Assembly: GCA_002390705.1 (NCBI GenBank)
Contig: DGQA01000002.1
Coordinates: 9,671-42,554 of the forward strand
Direction of reading: 5' to 3'
DNA length: 32,884 nucleotides
Source of the DNA: Actinobacteria bacterium UBA4426
GTDB lineage: Bacteria > Actinomycetota > Actinomycetes > S36-B12
Under the pieces are notes generated by a model. The model had not been told where the DNA came from. It was given only the letters and a program-made list of their open reading frames with translations, and did no database searches. Below, in pieces: positions 1-8,469 of the stretch (the stretch's first letter is position 1; the number at the start of each line of letters is the position of its first letter). Both the position numbers and the translations under genes were made by a program.

Positions 1-1208
1 TTGGAGGCATCGCGGCCCTGACCACTGTAATCATGTGGATTGTTTTTGGTGTGATTCGTGTTTACTCAGAATCTGGCGGCCCGTTCAGCCGCGAGCGCTT
101 CCCCGCCGGACGATGGGCTTTTTGGCCCAAAGTTCCCCGACTCGGTGAGCCAGATAACAAACTTACCGGCGTGTGGTCCAAACTTTCTGGACTAGTGGGG
201 CGCAAACCACGTGTGACGTGGGTTTCCACCGCGTTGGTCTTACTCGTATTTGCCGGCTTTAGTACCACTTTAAATGCAAACGGCGTGGCAACTTCAGAAT
301 CATTCACTAACGGAGAAGAAGTTGATTCAGTAATTGGCCAAAAAGTTCTCGTCGACCACTTCCCCGGTGGTTTGGGCAGCGAGACAATCGTTACAGCAAA
401 TCAAGGCAGTAGCGATCAAGTCTTATCAAAAATTGCAGCAACTCCTGGGGTGGCAGATACCGTTCCCTACGTAAACCCTTCTACAGGAGACCCCACCACG
501 GTTGATGGCCGAGTGCTGTTCTCAGTGACGCTGCAATCACCATCTGACTCCGCACAAGCCGAAGCTGTGATCGGAAACTTAAGAACCAGCTTTGAATCAA
601 TTCCAGATGCTCAAGCACGCGTGGGTGGCCCAACCGCAGTTGCCTTCGATATCAACGAAGCAAATCTGCGCGACCGCAACGTAATTATTCCCACCGTACT
701 CATTGTGATTCTCATAATTTTAATTATTTTGCTTCGAGCGTTTAACGCGCCAATCATTTTAGTTGGGACCGTTTTGCTTTCTTACTTTGCCACTTTGGGA
801 GCATGCGCTATCGCATTTAATTATATTTTTGACTTCCCTGGAGCAGACCCGTCCTTCCCATTATTCGCCTTTGTGTTCCTCGTTGCCCTCGGTGTTGATT
901 ACAACATCTTCCTCTTGACCCGAGTACGTGAAGAAGCCCTGCTCCTTGGTACTCGTCAAGGGATATTGAAAGGTTTGACGGTGACCGGAGGGGTAATTAC
1001 GAGCGCCGGCATTGTGCTTGCCGCAACTTTCCTTGTCTTGGCTGTACTTCCTCTTGTTTCCCTGCGCCAAATTGGATTCGCTGTGGCGCTTGGAGTTCTC
1101 ATCGACGCATTTATCGTTCGGACCACTCTTGTCCCCGCGCTCGCCTACGACATTGGCAAAAAGGTGTGGTGGCCCAGCTCGTTATCAAAAAAGGATGTCT
1201 TCAATTAG
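1..1208 (+). CDS. MMPL/RND-family membrane transporter, C-terminal part (5' truncated by window edge)
   Basis: The reading frame is open from the left edge (first full codon at base 3), so the upstream part of the gene lies outside the window. The visible part begins at the end of a membrane segment. It continues with a cytoplasmic loop, a transmembrane helix around RKPRVTWVSTALVLL, an extracytoplasmic domain of about 130 residues, and a final block of about five hydrophobic helices. This is the usual layout of the second half of an MMPL protein. The family exports lipids or other hydrophobic compounds using the proton gradient. The tmsA/tmsB fatty acid genes lie just downstream, but nothing here shows the substrate. 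It ends 16 bases before the convergent gene at 1225 with no terminator hairpin visible. Confidence 0.88.
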   Translation, partial: GGIAALTTVIMWIVFGVIRVYSESGGPFSRERFPAGRWAFWPKVPRLGEPDNKLTGVWSKLSGLVGRKPRVTWVSTALVLLVFAGFSTTLNANGVATSESFTNGEEVDSVIGQKVLVDHFPGGLGSETIVTANQGSSDQVLSKIAATPGVADTVPYVNPSTGDPTTVDGRVLFSVTLQSPSDSAQAEAVIGNLRTSFESIPDAQARVGGPTAVAFDINEANLRDRNVIIPTVLIVILIILIILLRAFNAPIILVGTVLLSYFATLGACAIAFNYIFDFPGADPSFPLFAFVFLVALGVDYNIFLLTRVREEALLLGTRQGILKGLTVTGGVITSAGIVLAATFLVLAVLPLVSLRQIGFAVALGVLIDAFIVRTTLVPALAYDIGKKVWWPSSLSKKDVFN

Positions 1209-1224
1209 TCGTCACCCACGGTCT

Positions 1225-1809
1225 TCAAATAATTTCCCCGCTGGACTGGGGAGCACCGTCAATGAAAATATTGGCAACGCGGGCTTCCACATCAAAGAGG
1301 CCAACTATGGAAATTGCGTCTTCGAGCGGCTCTTGAGCATCTTGAAAAGTCCGATTCACTAATGGCTGATCAACCGTGAAAGCAACCGGGTCTTCGGCTG
1401 CGGCCTGCATGTATGCCTGCCACGCATAGTTGTGAAGTAAATACGCTTCCTGTGCCGCCTTAATTTTAGTATGCCATGGCAATATATTGATTGCGGCGAT
1501 TTCTCGACCGGCTGCACCAATTGAATCTGCGCCATCAACTGCGATCCTGGCAAGCTCTGCCGTGGCAGCCTCCGATTGCGCATCGGCCAATGTGCCCTCA
1601 AGACCTTCAGCCTCAAGCTGGTCAAATACCGCGGCAGTTCGCTCCTGCACGACACCCATGCTCGCCTCAGACTCCACGATCGCAGTCACCAATCGATCCA
1701 TTTCAATATTACGGGTTAACCAGTCCGTACCCACCGCCCCGCCAATGCCTAATGTAATCAGAAAGGCAACTGCGCCAGCTACCAGCGGGATCCAAGTGTT
1801 GCGCTTCAC
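1225..1809 (-). CDS. Membrane-anchored protein of unknown function
   Basis: I do not recognise a family. The protein has a short basic N-terminus (MKRNTW), one hydrophobic helix at about residues 6-28, and then an Ala/Glu-rich extracytoplasmic region of about 165 residues that looks mostly helical. It reads like a signal-anchored sensor or secreted-face protein. The frame is open to a GTG at 1845. I prefer the GTG at 1809 because it puts basic residues directly before the helix, and the hexamer GAGAAT lies six bases upstream, the spacing seen before other genes here. It converges on the MMPL gene and diverges from tmsA with about 65 bases between starts. Confidence 0.6.
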   Translation of the reverse strand: MKRNTWIPLVAGAVAFLITLGIGGAVGTDWLTRNIEMDRLVTAIVESEASMGVVQERTAAVFDQLEAEGLEGTLADAQSEAATAELARIAVDGADSIGAAGREIAAINILPWHTKIKAAQEAYLLHNYAWQAYMQAAAEDPVAFTVDQPLVNRTFQDAQEPLEDAISIVGLFDVEARVANIFIDGAPQSSGEII

Positions 1810-1815
1810 TCCTGC

Positions 1816-1821
1816 ATTCTC
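1816..1821 (-). promoter_or_regulatory. Possible -10 hexamer GAGAAT for a leaderless start at 1809
   Basis: GAGAAT on the minus strand is followed by six bases and then GTG. It keeps the two key -10 positions (second A and last T) but not the first T, so it is weaker than the TANNNT examples in this window. Confidence 0.35.
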
Positions 1822-1862
1822 ACCTATTGGCAGTCTGGCTCCCACATCCGAGGGGGATCCGC

Positions 1863-1868
1863 TAAGTT
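1863..1868 (+). promoter_or_regulatory. -10 hexamer TAAGTT, leaderless start of tmsA
   Basis: TAAGTT, six bases, then the GTG at 1875. No Shine-Dalgarno site is present. An ATG at 1870 closes after one further codon, so it cannot be the start. No clear -35 element is seen. Confidence 0.6.
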
Positions 1869-1874
1869 TATGGG

Positions 1875-3287
1875 GTGACTTTTACCCCAAATACCGCCAA
1901 CTCTTGGCAAATCGGGTATCAAGCAGCCCTTAATCGAGTACGTTCCCAGCTCACCCATGCTCCAGAAAATTTCCCCATTCGCTTAGCAAAGAAAACCAGC
2001 AATCTCTTCCGAGACCGGGCGGCCACCCAAGCAAATGGACTAGATGTGAGCTCATTTAGCTCAGTTTTCGAAGTAGATCCGGTCAATCACACCGCTGAAG
2101 TGGGCGGCATGACCACCTACGAAGACCTTGTCGCCGCCACCCTCCCCTACGGCCTGATGCCGCTCTGTGTTCCACAACTGCGCACGATCACCCTCGGTGG
2201 CGCGGTGACTGGACTCGGAATTGAAAGCGCAAGTTTTCGAAACGGAACCCCACATGAGTCCGTACTGGAAATGGATATTTTGACGGGCACCGGCGACGTC
2301 ATCACAGTAAGTAGCCACGAGAATGATCCGCATCGGGACTTGTTCTTTACATTTCCTAATTCCTATGGATCACTCGGCTATGCTCTCAGACTCAAAATAG
2401 AACTTGAGCCGACTAAGCCATTCGTGCACATTACACATCTCCGATTCGAATCGGCCACAGCACTAACTGTCGCAATAAAGGAGCTATCGGCGTCAGCGAT
2501 ATTTAACGAATCACCGATTCATTTTCTCGACGGCACGGTTTTTTCACCCACAGAACAATATCTCACGGTCGGCACCATGGTTAGTGCTTTGCCCGCAGGG
2601 AAAAATACCAGCGACTACACCGGTATGTCGATTTATTACCGGTCCATCCAGAGTCTCGCTGAGGACTACCTCACCATTCACGACTACCTATGGCGTTGGG
2701 ACACCGACTGGTTTTGGTGCTCGCGTGCCTTCGGAGCGCAACATCGAATCGTGCGATCCCTCTGGCCAAAATCACGACTGCGCAGTGACGTCTACTGGAA
2801 AATAATTGCCATCAACCGTAAACTCAAGTGTGCCGAAAAGCTTGACACCCTCAAGCGCAAGCCTCCCCGTGAGCCCATTGTGCAAGATATCGAAATCCCA
2901 GTTGACCGACTACCCCAATTTCTCGACTTCTTTCACTCCCGAATCGGAATAGAACCCATCTGGCTATGCCCACTGCAGCAGCGTGATCCGGGAGTGCGTT
3001 GGCCACTCTATGAATTCGACCCCGATCGGCTCTATGTAAATGTGGGTTTTTGGTCAACTGTTCCGCTCACAAATGGGGAAAGGCCTGAACAGGGCGTAAA
3101 AAATCGGGAAATTGAGCACGAAGTTACCAAAATGGATGGTCGCAAATCCCTATACTCAACGGCGTTCTACAACAAAGACGAATTTTGGTCGATATATGGC
3201 GGCCTTGACTACGAACAAATTAAGAAGAAGTACGACCCCCAGGGGCGCTTCCTCGGTTTATACGAGAAGGTGGTTGAACAACAGTGA
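1875..3287 (+). CDS. tmsA: FAD-binding oxidoreductase, TmsA/BfaA-like (10-methylene to 10-methyl fatty acyl reduction)
   Basis: This 470-residue protein belongs to the FAD-binding type 4 (DHCR24-like) oxidoreductases. The flavin-binding loop is visible at about residues 104-124 (TITLGGAVTGLGIESASF), preceded by the TTYEDL helix; the C-terminal part is rich in aromatic residues. Adjacent actinobacterial pairs of this family with a cyclopropane-fatty-acid-synthase-like methyltransferase make 10-methyl branched fatty acids such as tuberculostearic acid: the methyltransferase adds a methylene to an oleoyl chain, and the oxidoreductase reduces it. The stop codon overlaps the next start (GTGA at 3284-3287), so the two are translationally coupled. 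The specific role is inferred from the pairing; the fold assignment is firm. Confidence 0.82.
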   Translation: MTFTPNTANSWQIGYQAALNRVRSQLTHAPENFPIRLAKKTSNLFRDRAATQANGLDVSSFSSVFEVDPVNHTAEVGGMTTYEDLVAATLPYGLMPLCVPQLRTITLGGAVTGLGIESASFRNGTPHESVLEMDILTGTGDVITVSSHENDPHRDLFFTFPNSYGSLGYALRLKIELEPTKPFVHITHLRFESATALTVAIKELSASAIFNESPIHFLDGTVFSPTEQYLTVGTMVSALPAGKNTSDYTGMSIYYRSIQSLAEDYLTIHDYLWRWDTDWFWCSRAFGAQHRIVRSLWPKSRLRSDVYWKIIAINRKLKCAEKLDTLKRKPPREPIVQDIEIPVDRLPQFLDFFHSRIGIEPIWLCPLQQRDPGVRWPLYEFDPDRLYVNVGFWSTVPLTNGERPEQGVKNREIEHEVTKMDGRKSLYSTAFYNKDEFWSIYGGLDYEQIKKKYDPQGRFLGLYEKVVEQQ

Positions 3288-4519
3288 AACTAGCCGATGC
3301 ATTTAACATGGTTGTCGGGCCTGAACGCAATGTGAGTTTTCGAGCCTATGACGGTTCAACTTTTGGCCCACAAGACCATGATGCAATTCTGGAAATAACG
3401 ACTCCGCGAGCCGTCCAATACCTGGCATCTGCACCGAGTCAATTGGGCATTGCCCGCGCTTACGTCAATGGCGATCTTGAGATTGTGGGAGACGCTTACA
3501 CAACGCTCTCGCGCCTTTACCCCATGGATACCCACCACTTAACACTCAGCGACAAAATCACTCTGTTGAAAAAATTTGCACCCTTTGCCTTAAAACGGCC
3601 AAAACCACCCGCCCAAGAGCGGGTGCTTGCTGGCACGCGTCACTCAAAGCGCCGAGACGCAGAAGCCATCCAGCACCACTATGACGTGTCCAATCGTTTT
3701 TATCGTTGGGTCCTTGGTCCGTCCATGGCCTACACCTGCGCCGTATTTCCCACACAGGATGCAAGTCTTGAAACTGCTCAAGAAGAAAAATTCGATTTGG
3801 TTGCTCGAAAATTAGACCTTAAACCCGGCATGACACTTCTAGACGTTGGCTGCGGCTGGGGCGGCATGGTTCTGCACGCGGTAAAGAATTACGGCGTCCA
3901 GGCAATCGGTGTCACTCTCTCTGCGGAGCAAGCAACCTGGGGACAGGATGCAATCAAGGCAGCACGCTTAGAGGGGTCAGCCCAGATCCGCTTCTGTGAC
4001 TACCGCGATGTGACCGAAACCGACTTTGACGCGATTTCCTCAATCGGTCTCACCGAACATATCGGCCGCGCAAACTACCCCTCCTACTTTAGCTTCCTCA
4101 ATGACAAGCTCAAGCCCGAAGGCCGCATGCTCAACCACACTATTACTCGACCCGACGACACCGAGCCCACCCACTACCGCAAATCTTTTATCAATCGTTA
4201 CGTGTTTCCCGATGGAGAACTTTCCGCACCCGGCGTAATTATGCACGCATTTAATGACTCAGGATTTGAAATCCGCCACGAAGAGAACCTGCGTGAGCAT
4301 TATGCACTCACACTTAAGCATTGGTGCCAAAACTTGGAGGACCACTGGGAAGAGGCAGTCGCTGAGGCAGGGCTAGGTACCGCGCGCGTCTGGCGCTTAT
4401 ACATGGCTGCATCTCGGATGGGATTTGAACTGAACACAATCCAGCTACACCAGATGCTCGGTGTCAAACTTGGACCTCGCGGCAAATCAGGCATGCCACT
4501 TCGGGCTGTTTTTAGCTAA
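3284..4519 (+). CDS. tmsB: SAM-dependent fatty acyl methyltransferase, cyclopropane synthase family, TmsB/BfaB/UfaA1-like
   Basis: A complete 411-residue member of the cyclopropane fatty acid synthase family. Visible marks are the HHYDVSN motif at residues 131-137, an active-site-type Cys at about 152 (MAYTCAVF), the SAM-binding DVGCGWGG at 187-194, the TEHIG motif and the NHTI segment of the bicarbonate/active site. It would methylate unsaturated acyl chains of phospholipids at the membrane surface. Because it overlaps the FAD oxidoreductase by four bases, the product is more likely a 10-methyl branched chain than a cyclopropane ring. Its TAA is directly abutted by the ideR stop on the other strand, with no spacer. 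A plain cyclopropane synthase remains the alternative. Confidence 0.88.
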   Translation: MKLADAFNMVVGPERNVSFRAYDGSTFGPQDHDAILEITTPRAVQYLASAPSQLGIARAYVNGDLEIVGDAYTTLSRLYPMDTHHLTLSDKITLLKKFAPFALKRPKPPAQERVLAGTRHSKRRDAEAIQHHYDVSNRFYRWVLGPSMAYTCAVFPTQDASLETAQEEKFDLVARKLDLKPGMTLLDVGCGWGGMVLHAVKNYGVQAIGVTLSAEQATWGQDAIKAARLEGSAQIRFCDYRDVTETDFDAISSIGLTEHIGRANYPSYFSFLNDKLKPEGRMLNHTITRPDDTEPTHYRKSFINRYVFPDGELSAPGVIMHAFNDSGFEIRHEENLREHYALTLKHWCQNLEDHWEEAVAEAGLGTARVWRLYMAASRMGFELNTIQLHQMLGVKLGPRGKSGMPLRAVFS

Positions 4520-5206
4520 TCAGGAACCGACATAAATATGAACAGCTTCGTCTAGGGGAACCTCCGTGTATTCACCGGCACTGCCAATAAACACCCCAGT
4601 CTCTGAACGATAAGCGTTAACACGAGCACCCGGTAAGGCGCCGACACGACGCAGCCGCGCCATCACCAATTCATCGAGTTGAATTGTCTCGGCTAACCGA
4701 CGAATGGTGACCTGTCGAGGATTACTCTCAACAACCTCAACAATATTTACAACTTTAGAATCTGCCTCACCGGGTTTGATGTAGGTCGGATCAATCTCTT
4801 CCAACCCCGGGATCGGGTTACCAAAGGGTGACACCGTGGGATGCGACAGCAACTCGAGTAAACGGACTTCAACCGCCGTGCTCATAACATGTTCCCAGCG
4901 ACAAGCCTCGGCATGGACTTCCTCCCAAGGAATTTTCAACACGTCAACCAACATGCACTCAGCAAGCCGATGTTTACGCATCACTTGTGTGGCATGCTCG
5001 CGACCTTCCGAAGTGAGTCTGAGGTGGCGTTCTTTATCAACGTGAACAAGTCCATCGCGTTCCATGCGCGCAACAGTTTGCGAGACAGTTGGACCACTTT
5101 GCCCAAGCCGCTCAGCAATTCGAGCACGCATGGGCGGGATACCTTCTTCTTCTAACTCGAAAATGGTCCGCAAATACATTTCAGTAGTGTCAATAAGGTC
5201 GTTCAT
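4520..5206 (-). CDS. ideR: Iron-dependent transcriptional repressor IdeR/DtxR
   Basis: The 228-residue protein has an N-terminal winged helix (QSGPTVSQTV recognition region), a dimerisation domain and a C-terminal SH3-like domain. Counting from the ATG at 5206, the metal ligands fall exactly at IdeR/DtxR numbering: M10, C102, E105 and H106 in the primary site, and H79, E83 and H98 in the ancillary site. This agreement fixes the start; a longer frame opening at a TTG (5293) would break it. Cys at 102 favours iron rather than manganese sensing. The start is preceded by TACGCT six bases upstream, indicating a leaderless mRNA. I see no full DtxR-type palindrome in its own upstream region. Confidence 0.95.
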   Translation of the reverse strand: MNDLIDTTEMYLRTIFELEEEGIPPMRARIAERLGQSGPTVSQTVARMERDGLVHVDKERHLRLTSEGREHATQVMRKHRLAECMLVDVLKIPWEEVHAEACRWEHVMSTAVEVRLLELLSHPTVSPFGNPIPGLEEIDPTYIKPGEADSKVVNIVEVVESNPRQVTIRRLAETIQLDELVMARLRRVGALPGARVNAYRSETGVFIGSAGEYTEVPLDEAVHIYVGS

Positions 5207-5212
5207 GTCACC

Positions 5213-5218
5213 AGCGTA
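5213..5218 (-). promoter_or_regulatory. -10 hexamer TACGCT, leaderless start of ideR
   Basis: TACGCT on the minus strand, six bases, then the ATG at 5206. The start is independently confirmed by the metal-ligand numbering of IdeR, which makes this the best-anchored example of the spacing rule. Confidence 0.7.
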
Positions 5219-5318
5219 CCCGACCGAGGCCTCCTCCGGAAAAATCTGCCGCAGCCCGATGAATCCGTTCAGCGTTATCACGCTCTGGAGCAATCGGGCG
5301 CTGAGCGGCTAAGGCCCC

Positions 5319-5324
5319 TAGGCT
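5319..5324 (+). promoter_or_regulatory. -10 hexamer TAGGCT, leaderless start of photolyase
   Basis: TAGGCT, six bases (GTTGTC), then the ATG at 5331. The identical hexamer at the identical distance precedes the ParA-like gene and the 64-residue ORF at 13834. Confidence 0.7.
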
Positions 5325-5330
5325 GTTGTC

Positions 5331-6698
5331 ATGAGTTCGGTGATGTGGTTTCGGCGGGATTTGCGACTCAAGGACAATCCGGCACTGCTTGACGCGATTG
5401 CTTCTGACCCCCACGCCTTTGCCCTTTTCGTTCTCGACCCGGTTCTGTGGGGGCAGCCCGGTTCGGTGCGCACGAACTACCTGATTGATTCACTCTCGAA
5501 ACTCAACACTCAACTAGCAGGGCGACTGGTGATTCGATCTGGCTCGCCTTCAGTAATCGTTCCCAATTTCGCACGTGAGGTTTCAGCGGGAACCGTCCAC
5601 ATTGCTGCTGACTTTGGACCCTACGGACAAAAACGCGATAACGCTGTTAACAGTGCGCTCACAGATCTTGGGGTTGACTTAGTTCGTGTCGGTTCGGCCT
5701 ACGCTGTTGCACCCGGTCGCGTCCGAAAAAGTGATGACACTCCCTATCGAGTGTTCACACCCTTTTATAAGGTCTGGATGACCCATGGGTGGCGTACACC
5801 AGCTGATTCGATTCCCGAAAATTTTGTGTTTCAATCCGCCCCCACTGAGCAACTCCCCCAACCCAATTTAATTCCTGGGCTAGCCCTTCCCCCAGCTGGC
5901 GAGGAAGCAGCCTGGAAGTTCTGGAGTGAGTTTAAGGAAAATGCACTCGCACACTACGCGGATGATCGCAACCGCCCCGACCTAGCAGGAACCAGTTCAC
6001 TCTCACACCACTTAAAATACGGTGAAATCCATCCACGCAGTGTGCTGTCTGGGCTTGGTGACGGAGATGAAGTATTTCGAAAGGAAATTTGCTGGCGTGA
6101 GTTCTACGCCGATGTGCTTTTCAATACGCCCCAGAGCACGCACCTTTCTCTCAACGAGAAGTTCGACGTCAACATGCCCTGGGCAAGCGGTGCTACCGCT
6201 AAGGAACACGTGAATGCCTGGAAACAAGGTCAGACAGGATTCCCGTTTGTCGACGCGGGGATGCGCCAACTACGTGCCGAAGGCTGGATCCACAACCGGG
6301 TTCGCATGGTCGTTGCCAGTTTTTTGATCAAAGACCTGCATATCCCTTGGCAGGTGGGTGCGCCGTGGTTCATGCAGTGGCTACGCGATGGTGATATCGC
6401 CAGCAATACCCACGGTTGGCAGTGGACCGCCGGATGTGGAACCGATGCATCACCTTTCTACCGGGTCTTCAACCCGATCACTCAGGGCATCAAGTTCGAT
6501 CCCCACGGGGACTACATCAGACGTTACGTTCCCGAACTTGCCCACTTATCCGGCGCCGGTGCCCATGAACCATGGAATACACCCGCTGGGTACTCACATC
6601 ACTATCCGAGACCCGTTGTCGACCACAAAGTGGAGCGTGAGGTCGCCCTAGCCAACTATGCCGCTGCCAAAGAAAACTCTGCGAACTCGGTCTCATAG
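5331..6698 (+). CDS. phr: Deoxyribodipyrimidine photolyase (cryptochrome/photolyase family, class I type)
   Basis: This 455-residue protein opens with the photolyase alpha/beta domain (SVMWFRRDLRLKDNPAL). It ends with the helical FAD-binding domain, in which RxLR-like, HNRVRM, NTHGWQW and FYRVFNP blocks are easily read. It repairs UV-induced cyclobutane pyrimidine dimers using blue light and reduced FAD. The HNRVRMVVASFL and GWQWTAGCGTDA segments are those of class I CPD photolyases rather than 6-4 enzymes. Antenna chromophore type cannot be decided by eye. It is transcribed divergently from ideR, and its TAG stop codon forms part of the -10 hexamer of the next gene. Confidence 0.94.
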   Translation: MSSVMWFRRDLRLKDNPALLDAIASDPHAFALFVLDPVLWGQPGSVRTNYLIDSLSKLNTQLAGRLVIRSGSPSVIVPNFAREVSAGTVHIAADFGPYGQKRDNAVNSALTDLGVDLVRVGSAYAVAPGRVRKSDDTPYRVFTPFYKVWMTHGWRTPADSIPENFVFQSAPTEQLPQPNLIPGLALPPAGEEAAWKFWSEFKENALAHYADDRNRPDLAGTSSLSHHLKYGEIHPRSVLSGLGDGDEVFRKEICWREFYADVLFNTPQSTHLSLNEKFDVNMPWASGATAKEHVNAWKQGQTGFPFVDAGMRQLRAEGWIHNRVRMVVASFLIKDLHIPWQVGAPWFMQWLRDGDIASNTHGWQWTAGCGTDASPFYRVFNPITQGIKFDPHGDYIRRYVPELAHLSGAGAHEPWNTPAGYSHHYPRPVVDHKVEREVALANYAAAKENSANSVS

Positions 6699-6701
6699 GC
6701 T
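6696..6701 (+). promoter_or_regulatory. -10 hexamer TAGGCT overlapping the photolyase stop, leaderless start of the ParA-like gene
   Basis: TAGGCT, six bases (TAGTGC), then the ATG at 6708. The first three bases are the stop codon of the photolyase gene, so stop and promoter share sequence. Confidence 0.65.
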
Positions 6702-6707
6702 TAGTGC

Positions 6708-7481
6708 ATGCAAACCTTGGCCGTGCTCTCCATGAAGGGCGGTGTGGGTAAAACTACTGTCGCTCTCGGTTTGGCAAGTGCCGCCTGGCACCGAGGTGAG
6801 CGGGTTCTCGTTATCGATCTTGATCCCCAAGGCAATGCCACCATGGGTCTGGGCGTGACCAATCCTGAGTTCACCATGAATGACGTCCTTGCCGATCCAC
6901 AACCTGGAATTGCAGCCGATGCGATCGTTGACTCCGCCTGGGGCAATCGAGTTCAAGTTCTTTGCGCAGATCGTTCCCTTGAGCACCGCAATACAATTGA
7001 AGGTCCACTTTCTTCCCAACGTCTGCGAATCGCTTTGGGTAATCTCCCCCGGCAGTACGACCTAGTGCTCATTGACTGCCCACCCTCTCTGGGTGAAATG
7101 ACGCGCAATGCCCTACACAGCGCAACTGATGCGCTAGTTGTTACCGAGCCCGCCTACTTTGCTTTGGCTGGAGCCGAGCAAGCGGTTGAAGCCGTTGACG
7201 TTATCCGCTTGGCATCCAACCCAATGCTCAATCCGGCACAAATCCTGCTCAATCGGGTTCGCCCAACTGTCGCCGAGCACCGTAACCGCGCCGCTGAGCT
7301 GCGCGAAGCTTTTGGTCCTGTTGTTCTTGAGGTTGAAGTTCCAGAACGAAATGCAATCACCCAAGCAGAGGCCGCCGGGATGCCAATTCACGCGTGGGAC
7401 TCACCAGCAGGACGTGAACTTGCCGCGGTCTTTGATCAAGTAATAGCAATCATGTCACCAAGGAAAAGGTTGTGGGGCTAG
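6708..7481 (+). CDS. ParA/Soj-type partition ATPase
   Basis: The 257-residue protein carries a deviant Walker A motif KGGVGKTT at residues 10-17, with the signature first lysine of the ParA/MinD class. It also has DLDPQGNAT just after, and the switch II/Walker B segment LIDCPPSLG. Such ATPases dimerise on ATP, bind DNA or membrane and position cargo. The gene overlaps the small ribbon-helix-helix gene by ten bases, so the two probably act together. It is not beside rsmG, gidA or parB-like genes here, so it is probably not the main chromosome-segregation ParA but a second, orphan-type system. The cargo is unknown. Confidence 0.9.
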   Translation: MQTLAVLSMKGGVGKTTVALGLASAAWHRGERVLVIDLDPQGNATMGLGVTNPEFTMNDVLADPQPGIAADAIVDSAWGNRVQVLCADRSLEHRNTIEGPLSSQRLRIALGNLPRQYDLVLIDCPPSLGEMTRNALHSATDALVVTEPAYFALAGAEQAVEAVDVIRLASNPMLNPAQILLNRVRPTVAEHRNRAAELREAFGPVVLEVEVPERNAITQAEAAGMPIHAWDSPAGRELAAVFDQVIAIMSPRKRLWG

Positions 7482-7771
7482 TCATGGCTAAACCAGAATT
7501 CGATGCAACTCCAAGGCCATCTTTGCGCAAAGCTGGGGATTCAAGTGTTCACCCCGTATCGGAGGCTAAGTCTTCCGGACCCAAGCGAATGGGTCAAGAC
7601 GCAACCAGTTTCGGCAATGTAAGCGACTCGGTCACACGCCCACGTCGTGAAAAACTAGTCGAAGTCTCAATCGCGATTCCCAAATCACTTCGCAAGAAAC
7701 TAAAATCTGATGCAAGAGCTAAAGGCATCTCAGTCAATGAACTCATCGCTTTGCGCTTAAACGAGTACTGA
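7472..7771 (+). CDS. Small ribbon-helix-helix protein, probable partner of the ParA-like ATPase
   Basis: A 99-residue protein with a disordered, charged first half and a C-terminal block (VEVSIAIPKSLRKKLKSDAR, then GISVNELIALRLNEY) that fits the ribbon-helix-helix DNA-binding fold: a short beta strand, a basic first helix, a G-I-S turn and a second helix. The GTG at 7472 lies seven bases after AAGGA and overlaps the end of the ParA-like gene; an ATG at 7484 is the alternative start. In plasmid systems (ParF/ParG, delta/omega) small RHH proteins serve as the DNA-binding adaptor for a ParA. A similar adaptor role here is inference. Confidence 0.75.
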   Translation: MGLVMAKPEFDATPRPSLRKAGDSSVHPVSEAKSSGPKRMGQDATSFGNVSDSVTRPRREKLVEVSIAIPKSLRKKLKSDARAKGISVNELIALRLNEY

Positions 7772-7799
7772 GCGACACCCGTGAGTTAGGTGGCTCGCT
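7771..7799. terminator. Possible bidirectional hairpin between the RHH gene and pdxH
   Basis: AGCGACACC at 7771-7779 can pair with GGTG and TCGCT at 7789-7799, leaving a two-base bulge. It sits between two convergent stop codons and overlaps the end of pdxH. There is no clear T tract, so the call is weak. Confidence 0.35.
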
Positions 7800-8469
7800 A
7801 CGGACTTAATCGTTCAATGGTCCAGCTTGCGTCTTCATGTAACACATATACGAGCCGATCGTGAAGGCGAGATTCACGGCCTTGCCAAAACTCGATGCGA
7901 TATGGGAGCACTTGCCATCCTCCCCAGAAGTCTGGCACCGGGATTCGCTCAAGGTCTAGGAAACGCTCTTCGTAGTGCGCGAAACTCGAGTCAAGAACTT
8001 CTCTGCCTTCCAACACTGTGGATTGCTTACTCGACCATGCCCCAATCTGCGACTGGCGTGGACGGGAGTGGAAATACTCTTCCACCATTTCTCTAGGAAC
8101 CAGTTTCGCTTTGCCCGAAATAATCACCTGCTGGTGTAGTTCGTACCAGGGAAACAGCAACGTAACGTTCGGATTGGCCACAAGATCTGAACTCTTAACT
8201 GACCCAAGGTTCGTGTAGAAACTAAACCCCGAATCTGAAAAGTCCTTGAGAAGGACCGTTCGAGAACCCGGACGCGCATTTCCCTGTGGATCTAGCCCTA
8301 CGGTGCTCACCACCATTGCATTTGGCTCAAGAATTGGGGAATCCCGCGCGTGCTCGAACCAGCGACCAAATTGCTCAACGGGGTCGACCGCCATCATCTC
8401 CTGGTCTAAAACCCCAAGGTCATAGGAAATCCTGAGCTCACTCACGGGAACCTGAGGGATTTTTACCAT
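7798..8469 (-). CDS. pdxH: Pyridoxamine/pyridoxine 5'-phosphate oxidase
   Basis: A 223-residue FMN enzyme that oxidises pyridoxine or pyridoxamine phosphate to pyridoxal phosphate. Characteristic segments are PVEQFGRWF near the N-terminus, the FMN-binding RTVLLKDF and FYTNLGSVKS, RPRQSQIGAWSSKQS, and the C-terminal WGGWQVLPYRIEFWQGRESRLHDR followed by W-x-ERLSP, all typical of PdxH. I chose the ATG at 8469, eight bases after GGTGAG; a GTG at 8484 would add five residues. PLP made here serves SerC, kynureninase and the class V aminotransferase in this window, though that link is general. Confidence 0.95.
   Translation of the reverse strand: MVKIPQVPVSELRISYDLGVLDQEMMAVDPVEQFGRWFEHARDSPILEPNAMVVSTVGLDPQGNARPGSRTVLLKDFSDSGFSFYTNLGSVKSSDLVANPNVTLLFPWYELHQQVIISGKAKLVPREMVEEYFHSRPRQSQIGAWSSKQSTVLEGREVLDSSFAHYEERFLDLERIPVPDFWGGWQVLPYRIEFWQGRESRLHDRLVYVLHEDASWTIERLSP

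Noticed and set aside
5207..5293. A 29-residue N-terminal extension of IdeR from a TTG at 5293
   Set aside because: It would shift all metal ligands away from family numbering, and the TACGCT hexamer marks the ATG at 5206.
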